A stretch of 60,800 nt of DNA from Gemmatimonadota bacterium (GTDB taxonomy: Bacteria > Gemmatimonadota > Gemmatimonadetes > Longimicrobiales > Gaopeijiaceae): positions 1-60,800 of the forward strand of contig JAJEBR010000011.1 of the NCBI GenBank assembly GCA_022822445.1. The letters run 5' to 3'. The number at the start of each line of letters is the position of its first letter. Position 1 is the stretch's first letter. Below the pieces are notes generated by a model that had not been told where the DNA came from, made no database searches, and saw nothing but the letters and a program-made list of their open reading frames with translations. Positions 23,942 to 31,392 of this stretch are shown in pieces. Made by a program: the position numbers and the translations under genes.

Positions 23942-25099
23942 TCACCCCAGCACCCGCAGCAGCACCTCCACCACCTCGTCGAGCTCCGGCTCGGTGATCA
24001 CCAGCGGCGGCAGCAGACGGATCACCGTCGTGCCCGCCGGCAGCGTCAGCACACCCGCATCACCGAGCGCGTTGATGTAGGACCGGCACCGCTCGCGGAG
24101 TTCGACGCCGATCATGAGGCCAATCTGCCTCAGGGCACGAACCCGCGCGGGCATCCGCGGCTCGAAGCGTTCCCGGAAACGCGCGCCCAGCGCCTCCGCC
24201 CGCTCCGCGAGCCGCTCCGCCTGCATGAACTCGATCGCCGCCAGCGCCGCCGCGCAGACCAGCGGGTTGCCCCCGAAGGTGGTGCCGTGCTTGCCGGGCG
24301 GAAGCCGGACGCGGTCGTTCGCCATCACGGCTCCCGTGGGCACGCCCCCGGCGATCGCCTTGGCGAGGCAGATGATGTCGGGGAAAACCCCGTGGTGCTC
24401 GCAGGCGAACATCCTCCCGGTGCGGCAGAAACCCGTCTGGATTTCATCGAAGACCAGCAGCGCGCCCGTCTCGTCGCACACCTCGCGCGCCGCCCGCAGG
24501 AACTCGGCACTTGCCGGCCGAATCCCGCCTTCTCCCTGGACCGGCTCGATCAGGACGGCCGCCGTCTCATCGCCCACCGCGGCGCGCAGCTTTTCGGCGT
24601 TGTTGAAGGGCACGAACGAGAACCCCGGCACCAGCGGCCCGAATCCCTCGCGATACGCCGCTTTGTGGGTCGCGGAAAGCGCACCCAGAGTCCGCCCGTG
24701 AAAGCCCCGCATCGCGGACACGACCCCAGCCCGCCCCGTCGTCAGCCGCGCGAACTTGATCGCCGCTTCGACACTCTCCGCCCCCGAGTTGCACAGGAAC
24801 CCCCGCGTCAGCCCCTCCGGCGCGATCGAAGCCAGCTTCTCGAGCAGCCGCGCCCGCGCGTCGTTGTAGAAGATCCCCGGGCACGTAACCAGCATCCGGG
24901 CCTGCTCGGCCAGCGCGTCGGCCACGGCCTCGTTGGCGTGTCCGACGCTCGCCACCCCGATCCCGGCCACGCAGTCGATGTAGCGGCGCCCCTCGTCGTC
25001 CCAGACCTCCGCCCCCTTGCCCCGCACCAGCGTGATGTCGCGCTTCGGGAAGACCTCCAGCGCCCACCGCCGCTCGATGTCTGCCGCGCGCTCCATCAT
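23942..25099 (-). CDS. LysW-linked semialdehyde aminotransferase (LysJ/ArgD type)
   Basis: A PLP-dependent class III aminotransferase (385 residues) expected to transaminate the LysW-bound aminoadipate or glutamate semialdehyde, the fourth step of the carrier-protein lysine/arginine pathway. Motifs: [39 protein letters not shown] and the PLP lysine in [15 protein letters not shown]. The length is normal for acetylornithine aminotransferases. It is the last gene of the lysW cluster, 46 bases after lysZ. Whether lysine, arginine or both are made cannot be decided from sequence by eye. Confidence 0.88.
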   Translation of the reverse strand: MMERAADIERRWALEVFPKRDITLVRGKGAEVWDDEGRRYIDCVAGIGVASVGHANEAVADALAEQARMLVTCPGIFYNDARARLLEKLASIAPEGLTRGFLCNSGAESVEAAIKFARLTTGRAGVVSAMRGFHGRTLGALSATHKAAYREGFGPLVPGFSFVPFNNAEKLRAAVGDETAAVLIEPVQGEGGIRPASAEFLRAAREVCDETGALLVFDEIQTGFCRTGRMFACEHHGVFPDIICLAKAIAGGVPTGAVMANDRVRLPPGKHGTTFGGNPLVCAAALAAIEFMQAERLAERAEALGARFRERFEPRMPARVRALRQIGLMIGVELRERCRSYINALGDAGVLTLPAGTTVIRLLPPLVITEPELDEVVEVLLRVLG

Positions 25100-25145
25100 C
25101 GGCGCCAGGGCCGGCCCACCCCTCCGCTCCCGGCCCTGTCCCCCT

Positions 25146-25937
25146 TCACCCGATCACCGTTCCCTTGCCCGCCATCGCATCGGAGATCGGCTTCTCGGTG
25201 CGTCCGTCCGCGATCAGCACCTTCATCCCCCGCACCTGCGTCAGCTTTGCGATCGCGTTCAGCTTGCGCTTCATGCGGCCGCCAACCCGGTCCTCCCACC
25301 TGGCCAGCTGTTGCGGCGGGACCAGCGACACCACCGACGCCGGATCGTCCGGATCCTCCAGAAGCCCCGGCGCCTCGATCAACTGGATCACCCAGGTCGG
25401 ACGCAGGGCCAGGGCCAGCAGGCTCACGATGTCGTCGTTCTCCGAATTGATCGCCACGTTGCGCTCGTCGATGATGGGGGAGGTCACCACCGGCGTGAGT
25501 CCGTTCGCCAGGAGCCATCCCAGCAGCTTGCGGTTGACGGCGACGGGCTTGCCGGAGAGATCGCGCTTGATCAGCGTCTTGCCGCCTTCCCGGACGCGGA
25601 TTCCCTTGTTGCGCATCCCGCGCACCAGCGCCCCGTCCAGCCCCGACAGGCCGACCGCGTTGACGCCGTTCTGGTGCAGCAGCTCGACGAACCGCTTGTT
25701 TCGCAACCCCGAGTACGCCATCAGCATGACGTCGATCAGCGGTTCGTCCGAATACACGCTGGTGTAGCCGGACACCGAGGTAAGCTCCTGCTTTTCCACA
25801 CCGAGCCGGGCGGCCAGCTCGTCGCGCAGCGCGTTGGCACCGTGGACGATCAGGATCTGATCATCCAGTCCGGCCACATCACGCGCGACTCCCTCGAGGT
25901 TGATGTTCGCGCCACCGCCCACCTTTATCAGAAGCAT
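25146..25937 (-). CDS. [LysW]-aminoadipate/glutamate kinase (LysZ/ArgB type)
   Basis: An amino acid kinase (263 residues) that phosphorylates the gamma/delta-carboxyl of the substrate attached to LysW. It begins MLLIKVGGGANINLEG, the nucleotide-binding glycine-rich start of the N-acetylglutamate kinase family, with LIVHGAN, NAVGLSGLDGALVRG and a C-terminal MKRKLNAIAKLTQVRG instead of the typical acetylglutamate-binding pattern, as in LysZ. It lies between lysJ and the amidotransferase gene with an 18-base gap, consistent with one operon. Confidence 0.88.
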   Translation of the reverse strand: MLLIKVGGGANINLEGVARDVAGLDDQILIVHGANALRDELAARLGVEKQELTSVSGYTSVYSDEPLIDVMLMAYSGLRNKRFVELLHQNGVNAVGLSGLDGALVRGMRNKGIRVREGGKTLIKRDLSGKPVAVNRKLLGWLLANGLTPVVTSPIIDERNVAINSENDDIVSLLALALRPTWVIQLIEAPGLLEDPDDPASVVSLVPPQQLARWEDRVGGRMKRKLNAIAKLTQVRGMKVLIADGRTEKPISDAMAGKGTVIG

Positions 25938-25955
25938 TGGCAGCTCCCGGTCTTC

Positions 25956-26732
25956 TCAGAGTGTTCCCGTGTAACCGTTCGCGACCGGAGTCCAGTGGGC
26001 CCGCGCCGCCGCCGCCGGATAGGGTTCCGAGCAAAGGACGTGGGCACCGTCCACCGTCGCCGTGTGCATTTGAAAATACGCCGGATCCTCGCGGAAGCGA
26101 GACGCGACGTGGACGCGGCGGGCGGTGTCGGCGACGACGACGTTCAGGGCGCGCATGTGACGGGTTCGCCGCTCGATTGCGTCAAGGCCGCGAACGAGCG
26201 CGGCCCCGAAGTCGCCCTGGTCGAATCGTTTCACGAAGTTGAAGACCTTCTCCGCACCGATCCGCCCGCGCTCCCGGATGCGGACGCCGTGCAGCTCCCC
26301 GTTGAAGGCGAAGACCCGCTCGCCGTCGGTGAACGGCATGTTGTTCTCGACGCGGATGCCCTCGTCGCGGAATGCGCTGCGGGCGTGGGCGACGAGCAGC
26401 GTGGTGCGGCCTGCCGGGCGGGCGGCGTCCTCCCAGATCGGCGCGATGTCGTGGTGGAAGCGCCAACGGGCGCGGTGGCCGCAGGCGGAGATGCCGCCGC
26501 CGTCTGGCTCTTCGCCGCTCGCTCGGCCGCTCGCTCGGCCGCCCGCAGTGCCACCCTCGTCCGGCCCGTCGTCGCTGGCCCGCCCACCGTCCGTTCCCGT
26601 GTCCTCAAGCCAGGCACACCCCCAGCCGTGCCCCTGGTACTCCCGGCTGTCACGGGCGATCCGCGCGAGCGTGGCGAGGTGCTCCGCCATCTCGAAGCCT
26701 CCGTCGTTGCGGACGCAGAGCAGCCGGCACAT
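25956..26732 (-). CDS. Class II glutamine amidotransferase inside the lysW cluster
   Basis: A 258-residue Ntn-type glutaminase domain. The chain begins MCRLLCVR, so removal of Met exposes the catalytic Cys2. LVAHARSAF, NNMPFTDGERVFAFNGELHG and HVLCSEP match class II amidotransferases such as EgtC/YafJ. A Gly/Asp/Ala/Arg low-complexity insertion of about 35 residues (near 50-82) is encoded by imperfect DNA repeats. GGGAG precedes the ATG. The LysW pathway as known needs no glutamine amidotransferase, so its place between lysY and lysZ is unexpected; it could release ammonia for an amidation or act on the LysW-linked intermediate. The substrate is unknown. Confidence 0.82.
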   Translation of the reverse strand: MCRLLCVRNDGGFEMAEHLATLARIARDSREYQGHGWGCAWLEDTGTDGGRASDDGPDEGGTAGGRASGRASGEEPDGGGISACGHRARWRFHHDIAPIWEDAARPAGRTTLLVAHARSAFRDEGIRVENNMPFTDGERVFAFNGELHGVRIRERGRIGAEKVFNFVKRFDQGDFGAALVRGLDAIERRTRHMRALNVVVADTARRVHVASRFREDPAYFQMHTATVDGAHVLCSEPYPAAAARAHWTPVANGYTGTL

Positions 26733-26763
26733 CAGCCGTGTCTCCCTTCGGTTCCGGCCGCCC

Positions 26764-27906
26764 TCAGGCCGGGTGGAGTCCCGGGAACTCCAGCCCGCGC
26801 CTCTCCGGCAGCCCGTGCATGATGTTGAACGCCTGCACGGCCTGCCCCGCGGCGCCCTTCATCAGGTTGTCGATCGCCGCCATCACCACCACCCGCTGTG
26901 CGTGCGGGTCCTTCTCGAAGCCGATGTCGCAGTAGTTGGACCCGGCCAGCAGCTTCGGGTCGGGGTAGCGGTGAATCCCCGTCCGCTCCTTCACGATCCG
27001 TACGAAAGGCTCGTCCGCGCAGGCGCGCCGGTAGATCCTCCAGAGCGCCTTCTCGTCGAGGTCCTCCCTCAAGAAGACGTGACACGTGGCGAGGATACCC
27101 CGTACCATCTCGACCGCGGTGGCCGAGAAGTGGATGTCGCACGCCGGCGCGCGCACGCTCGGGCCGGCCCCGGTCCGCGACGGCCCGGCGGCGACCACCC
27201 GCTCGGCGCCCACCCGTTCGGCCACCGCTCCCTCGGCGCCCGCGCGCGCGGCCCCCATCCCGTCCAGCACGGCCCGGATTTCCGCCAGGTGGCGATGCCC
27301 GGTGGGCTTGTAGGACCGCATCGCGCCGCTGCGCTCCGGGTGGTGGCTGGCATCGCTGGCGCGGTTGCCCGCCTCGCTCGATCCGACCTTCACCTCGATC
27401 ACCACCGACTTCGCCACCTGCTCCGCGAAGAGGGGGCGGAGCGCCAGGATCGAGACCGTGGCGTTGCACCCCGCGCACGCCACCAGGCTGGCGCGCCTGA
27501 GCGCTTCCCGGTTCAGCTCCGGGATCCCGTAGACGAAGCGGCCGAGGAGGCCGGGGCGCGGGTGGGGCTGCCCGTAGAAGCGCTCGTACTCGTCGGCGTC
27601 GCCGAGGCGGAAGTCGGCGCCGAGGTCGACGACGCGCTCCGCGTTGGCGAGAAAGGCGTCGATGTGGCGCGCGGAGGCGCCGTGCGGGAGGCAGGAGAAG
27701 AGGACATCGCAGGATGACAGCTCGCCGAGGGGCACGTACCGCAGCCGCGTGAGGCCGCGCAGGTTGGGGTGGGTCCGGTGCGCGAACTTCCCCGCCAGGC
27801 GCTCCGAAGTCACCTGCGCCACCTCGGCGTCCGGATGCGCCAGCAGTAGCCGCAGCAGCTCACCGCCCGCGTACCCCGATCCCCCGGCGATCGCGACCCG
27901 GATCAC
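26764..27906 (-). CDS. [LysW]-aminoadipyl/glutamyl phosphate reductase (LysY/ArgC type)
   Basis: An NADPH-dependent reductase (380 residues) converting the LysW-bound acyl phosphate to the semialdehyde. It begins with a Rossmann motif VAIAGGSGYAGGELLRLL. The catalytic cysteine is in VACAGCNATVSIL, and GHRHLAEI plus VEMVRGILATCHVF are family landmarks. The start is GTG at 27906, where the family N-terminus begins; in-frame ATGs at 27948 and 27966 would add low-complexity sequence. An Ala/Gly/Arg-rich insertion of about 35 residues follows GHRHLAEIRAVLDG and is absent from typical members as I know them. Confidence 0.87.
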   Translation of the reverse strand: MIRVAIAGGSGYAGGELLRLLLAHPDAEVAQVTSERLAGKFAHRTHPNLRGLTRLRYVPLGELSSCDVLFSCLPHGASARHIDAFLANAERVVDLGADFRLGDADEYERFYGQPHPRPGLLGRFVYGIPELNREALRRASLVACAGCNATVSILALRPLFAEQVAKSVVIEVKVGSSEAGNRASDASHHPERSGAMRSYKPTGHRHLAEIRAVLDGMGAARAGAEGAVAERVGAERVVAAGPSRTGAGPSVRAPACDIHFSATAVEMVRGILATCHVFLREDLDEKALWRIYRRACADEPFVRIVKERTGIHRYPDPKLLAGSNYCDIGFEKDPHAQRVVVMAAIDNLMKGAAGQAVQAFNIMHGLPERRGLEFPGLHPA

Positions 27907-27970
27907 CGAACGCCTCCGGTCGGGGCACCCGCGGCCCTCTCCGGCCATCTCCGCCCGAGACGCCAACCGC

Positions 27971-28807
27971 TCACCGAACCGCCTCCCGCAGGTAGGACAC
28001 GATCCGCTCGGGAATGTTCACCCCCGTCACGTCGATGCTGTTCCGGAATTCCATCGTGTAGTTGACCTCGTTGACCAGGAAGGCGCCGCCGGCCTCGAAG
28101 AGATCGACCGCGAGCACGCCGCCGCCCATCGCTTCCGCGGCCCGCAGAGACACCTCCGCGAGCTCCGCGGTCACCGGGCAGTTGCTCGCCCGCCCGCCCC
28201 GCGCGGTGTTCGTGATCCAGTGATCCGAGGTGCGGTAGATCGCGGCGACGCACTCGTCCCCCACCACGAAGCTGCGGATGTCGCGGCCGCGCTTCTCCAC
28301 GTACCGCTGCACGAAGAAGATCGAGTGGTGGTAGCTCCCCAGGATCGCCTTGTGCTCCAGGATCGTCTCGGCGGCGTCGCGGTCGTTGACCCGCGAAAGG
28401 AGGCGTCCCCAGGAGCCCACCGCCGGCTTGAGCACGGCCGGATAGCCAAGCTCTTCGATGGCCACCAGCGCGGACTCGGGCGTAAACGCGATCCGCACCT
28501 CCGGCTGCGGCACCCCGTGGTCGCGCAGGGAGGCGGCCGTGAGGATCTTGTCCCCGCAGCGCCGCGCTACCTCGTACGCGTTGACGCACACCGTCCCGAC
28601 CCCCTCGTACAGGCGCAGTGCGTGCATCGCCCGGGAGTGGTTGATCGACCGCTCCAGCACCACGTCCACACCGGGCCGCGCCTCCAGGTCGAAGACGAGC
28701 TTCCGGTCATCCAGAAACACAAGCTCGATGTCGCCACTCTTCCTCAGCTCGGCGATCAGCAGCTTCTCGTCCTTGCGGATGAGGGAATGCAGGAACCCGA
28801 CCCTCAT
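27971..28807 (-). CDS. LysW ligase (LysX/ArgX), ATP-grasp
   Basis: An ATP-grasp ligase (278 residues) attaching alpha-aminoadipate or glutamate to the C-terminal glutamate of LysW. It begins MRVGFLHSLIRKDEKLL. ATP-grasp landmarks are GDKILTAASLRDHGVPQPEV, YPAVLKPAVGSWGRLLSRV, FVQRYVEKRGRDIRSFVVG and the metal-binding VNEVNYTMEFRNSI. The relation to RimK/LysX proteins is clear. The gene follows lysW by 69 bases. Substrate choice (aminoadipate versus glutamate) depends on a few active-site residues that I cannot assign reliably. Confidence 0.9.
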   Translation of the reverse strand: MRVGFLHSLIRKDEKLLIAELRKSGDIELVFLDDRKLVFDLEARPGVDVVLERSINHSRAMHALRLYEGVGTVCVNAYEVARRCGDKILTAASLRDHGVPQPEVRIAFTPESALVAIEELGYPAVLKPAVGSWGRLLSRVNDRDAAETILEHKAILGSYHHSIFFVQRYVEKRGRDIRSFVVGDECVAAIYRTSDHWITNTARGGRASNCPVTAELAEVSLRAAEAMGGGVLAVDLFEAGGAFLVNEVNYTMEFRNSIDVTGVNIPERIVSYLREAVR

Positions 28808-28876
28808 TCACACGCTCCGGCCGGACCAAGGCTGTGCGGAGCAGTGGCGTCGGCGGGCTGCATGCGGCGGACCCGG

Positions 28877-29041
28877 TCACTCACCCCAGTCTTCCTCCGC
28901 GTCGGGCGCTTCGCCGAGCGTGATCGGACCGAGGGCCAGGATCTCGAGTTCGACGCCGCACTCCTGGCACTCGAGGAGCTCTCCCTCGACGGGATCTTCG
29001 GAGATCGCGACTTCTGCGTCGCAGACAGGACATTTGTGCAT
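28877..29041 (-). CDS. Amino-group carrier protein LysW
   Basis: A 54-residue carrier protein. Two zinc-binding pairs, CPVC and CQEC, lie in an otherwise acidic chain that ends EEDWGE, the hallmark C-terminus whose terminal glutamate is loaded by LysX. It carries the growing lysine/ornithine precursor through LysZ, LysY and LysJ, protecting the amino group. The start at 29041 is the first residue of the family (MHKCPVCDAEV) and has GAGGT upstream. It is the first gene of the cluster, and its upstream spacer holds two copies of the dispersed repeat. Confidence 0.93.
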   Translation of the reverse strand: MHKCPVCDAEVAISEDPVEGELLECQECGVELEILALGPITLGEAPDAEEDWGE

Positions 29042-29131
29042 GGTGAAAGACCTCAATGCCGTGATACACCGTCCGGGGCCGGGAGTTGCGGGAACGATAA
29101 GCGGTCCGGCGCATTCCGGACGCCCAACTGC

Positions 29132-29217
29132 CCGTGGAATGAGTCCGCGTTGCATCTGGCGGGCGACGGATCCGGGCTTGACCGCGGCGCCCACGAGTGG
29201 GTTACGGGGGAAGGTAA
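29132..29217 (-). repeat. Dispersed ~80-bp repeat, copy D
   Basis: Read on the minus strand it runs TTACC...GGGCGCCGCGG, AAGCCCGGATCC, GTCGCC, AGATGCAACGCGGAC and ends ATTCCACGG. It has about 7 bp more than copy A between the TTAC box and GCGCC. It lies about 90 bp upstream of lysW. Confidence 0.7.
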
Positions 29218-29280
29218 TCTACTGAATCGGGGACGGCGGTGAAGGCCCTGGCAGGCTTTGCATTGGCATGGCCAGGGGTC

Positions 29281-29347
29281 AGTCCCCGCTGCATTCGTGC
29301 GGCGATGCATCCGGGCTGGCCCGGCGCTCACGCATCTCCCTATGTAA
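29281..29347 (-). repeat. Dispersed ~80-bp repeat, copy B (3' end diverged)
   Basis: Read on the minus strand: TTACATAGGGAGATGCG, TGAGCGCCGGG, AGCCCGGATGCATCGCCG, CGAATGCAGCGGGGACT. Similarity to copy A is highest in the last two blocks. After GGGGACT the ATTCCACGG ending is not kept. With copy D it fills most of the 29042-29424 gap upstream of lysW, where I see no gene. Confidence 0.75.
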
Positions 29348-29360
29348 TGCCAACATTACA
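29343..29360. promoter_or_regulatory. Perfect inverted repeat TGTAATG-CCAA-CATTACA
   Basis: Seven-base perfect arms with a 4-base spacer in an AT-rich patch upstream of lysW, overlapping the start of dispersed repeat copy B. A diverged version (TGTAATG CTTG CTTTACA, 23783-23800) sits at the same position relative to copy A. It may be a regulator-binding site or part of a mobile element end. Confidence 0.5.
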
Positions 29361-29424
29361 ATTTGTCGTGTTTTCTTTACACTCCGGGAATCCAACGGGA
29401 CTGGCAGCCACCCGCAATCCCCCT

Positions 29425-31335
29425 TCAACCCCCCTCCTCCCCCAGCGACGCCGTCGGGATCTCCTGTGCGTCGACCCGCTCCCCGCCGCGCGTCGTCACA
29501 TACGCCTCCATGGCCCGGTACGCCGGCAGCCCCAGCGACGCCAGCAGGTCGGCGGTCTCGCGGTTGCGGTCGACCACGCGCTGCCAGAATTCGCGCGGAT
29601 CCGCCCCCGGGAAGGGCGCCGAGTCCTTCTGCGACTCGTGGCGGAAGATGGCCTGGATCTTCGCGCGCATCTCGTGCTCCGAGAGCGGGACGAGGACCGT
29701 CGCCTCGCTGATGCCCCACTCCACCCACGCGCCGCGGTAGTACCACAGCAGGGGAGGATCGCCGCTGTAGCGGGCCAGTGCGCGCTCGACCGCCTCCAGG
29801 CACATCCGGTGCGTCCCGTGGGGGTCCGAGAGATCGCCGGCGGCGAAGACCATCGTCGGGCGCACCTCCTCCAGCAGCTCCGCGACGATCTCGATATCCG
29901 TCTCCGAGATGGGGTTCTTCCGGACCTTGCCCGTCCGGTAGAAGGGCAGGTCGAGGAAGCGGGCGCGGTCCTTGGCCAGCCCCAGCGCCTCGATCGCCGC
30001 CGACGCCTCGCTTTCGCGGATGATCCGCTTCAGGTCCTGCACCACCGGCGCATCGACGTCGCCCGGCTCCTTGCGCGCCAGCTGCTCCTCCACCGACGCC
30101 ATCACCGCCTCCGCCGCCTCCGGACCGCCCAGCTCGATCACGTGGGACGCGCGCCGCATCAGGTCCAGGTAGCGGCGCACCTCGTGGTCGAAGACCGCGA
30201 TGTTGCCGGACGTCTGGTACGCCACCGTCACGCGGTTGCCGTTCTCGACCAGCTTCCGCAGCAGCCCGCCCATCGAGATCACGTCGTCGTCGGGGTGGGG
30301 CGAGAAGACGACGATCTCCTGTCCGCGCGGCAGCCGGCTCTTGCCCCGGATCTTGGAGATGAGCGCGTTGAAGACGTCGCCGTTGAGCGGCTCGGCCGAC
30401 CGGTGTCCCGACACCAGCGAGCCCAGGTGGTGCGCCCGGTAGTCTTCGTTCGCGAGGTGCAGGATGGGCTTGCCCGTCTGCCGGCTGAGCCAGATGACGG
30501 CGTCGGTCTCGAGGCGGGGCGTCCACTCCACGTCCCCGACCAGCCACGGTGTGCGGAAGCGGGTGAGATCGGCGGCGGCGGCCGGATCGAGGTACACCGT
30601 CGCCGCGCGGTGCTGCTGCAGGAAGGTCGCGGCCACGTCGGCGTGCACGTCGCCCTCCACCGCCCGCAGCACGATCTCGGCCTTGTGCTCGCCGGTCGCC
30701 AGCAGCACCACCTCGCGCGCCTCCAGGATCGTGGCGACCCCCATCGTGATCGCCTGGGGCGGCACGTTCTCCTCGCCGAAGAAGTCGGCGGCGGCGTCGG
30801 CGCGCGTCACCGTGTCGAGGTACAGCCGCCGGGTGCGCGAATCCCGCGCCGAACCCGGCTCGTTGAAGCCGATGTGCCCGCTGCGGCCGATCCCCAGGAG
30901 CAGCAGATCGATACCGCCCTCGTCGCGGATGCGCCGCTCGAAGTCCGCGCAGTGCGCCTCGACCTCGTCCTCGGGCAGGTCGCCCCGGGGGATGTGGCAC
31001 CGATCGGGCCGGATGTCGACGTGGTCGAACAGGTTCTCGCGCATGTAGCGGTGGTAGCTGTGAATGCTCCCGGGCCGCATGGGGAAGTACTCGTCGATGT
31101 TGAAGGTGACGACGTTTGCGAAGCCGAGCCCCTCTTCGCGGTGGAGGCGGATCAGCTCCCGGTAGACACCGACCGGAGTGGAGCCGGTGGCGAGGCCGAG
31201 AACGGCATCGCGGCCCTCGTTTGCGCGTGCGCGAATGAGGGCCGCGATGCGTCCCGCCACCTCGGCGGCGATCTCGTCGTGCTCCATCACGCGCACCGGG
31301 ATGCGCTCCCGGCGCGCGTAGTCGGATCCGGGCAT
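29425..31335 (-). CDS. Glucosamine-6-phosphate deaminase fused to a PIG-L/LmbE-type deacetylase domain
   Basis: A 636-residue two-domain protein. Residues ~15-270 are NagB-like: LGLATGSTPVGVYREL, FNIDEYFPM (proton-transfer Asp), GIGRSGHIGFNEPGS and the C-terminal GEHKAEIVLRAVEG. Residues ~340-600 form a PIG-L domain with the zinc motif SPHPDDDVISMGG and DPHGTHRMC. Such fusions are known in Bacteroidetes-type NagB proteins. The pair could deacetylate and deaminate amino sugars, linking wall or glycan turnover to glycolysis, but domain activity is unproven. There is no signal peptide. Its 5' neighbour on the same strand is the M16 protease gene, 57 bases away. Confidence 0.88.
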   Translation of the reverse strand: MPGSDYARRERIPVRVMEHDEIAAEVAGRIAALIRARANEGRDAVLGLATGSTPVGVYRELIRLHREEGLGFANVVTFNIDEYFPMRPGSIHSYHRYMRENLFDHVDIRPDRCHIPRGDLPEDEVEAHCADFERRIRDEGGIDLLLLGIGRSGHIGFNEPGSARDSRTRRLYLDTVTRADAAADFFGEENVPPQAITMGVATILEAREVVLLATGEHKAEIVLRAVEGDVHADVAATFLQQHRAATVYLDPAAAADLTRFRTPWLVGDVEWTPRLETDAVIWLSRQTGKPILHLANEDYRAHHLGSLVSGHRSAEPLNGDVFNALISKIRGKSRLPRGQEIVVFSPHPDDDVISMGGLLRKLVENGNRVTVAYQTSGNIAVFDHEVRRYLDLMRRASHVIELGGPEAAEAVMASVEEQLARKEPGDVDAPVVQDLKRIIRESEASAAIEALGLAKDRARFLDLPFYRTGKVRKNPISETDIEIVAELLEEVRPTMVFAAGDLSDPHGTHRMCLEAVERALARYSGDPPLLWYYRGAWVEWGISEATVLVPLSEHEMRAKIQAIFRHESQKDSAPFPGADPREFWQRVVDRNRETADLLASLGLPAYRAMEAYVTTRGGERVDAQEIPTASLGEEGG

Positions 31336-31392
31336 GGTCAGTCTTGCAGGCCGCGCGGGGATCCGGCCGTGAGGAACACCGTCACGGATCCC

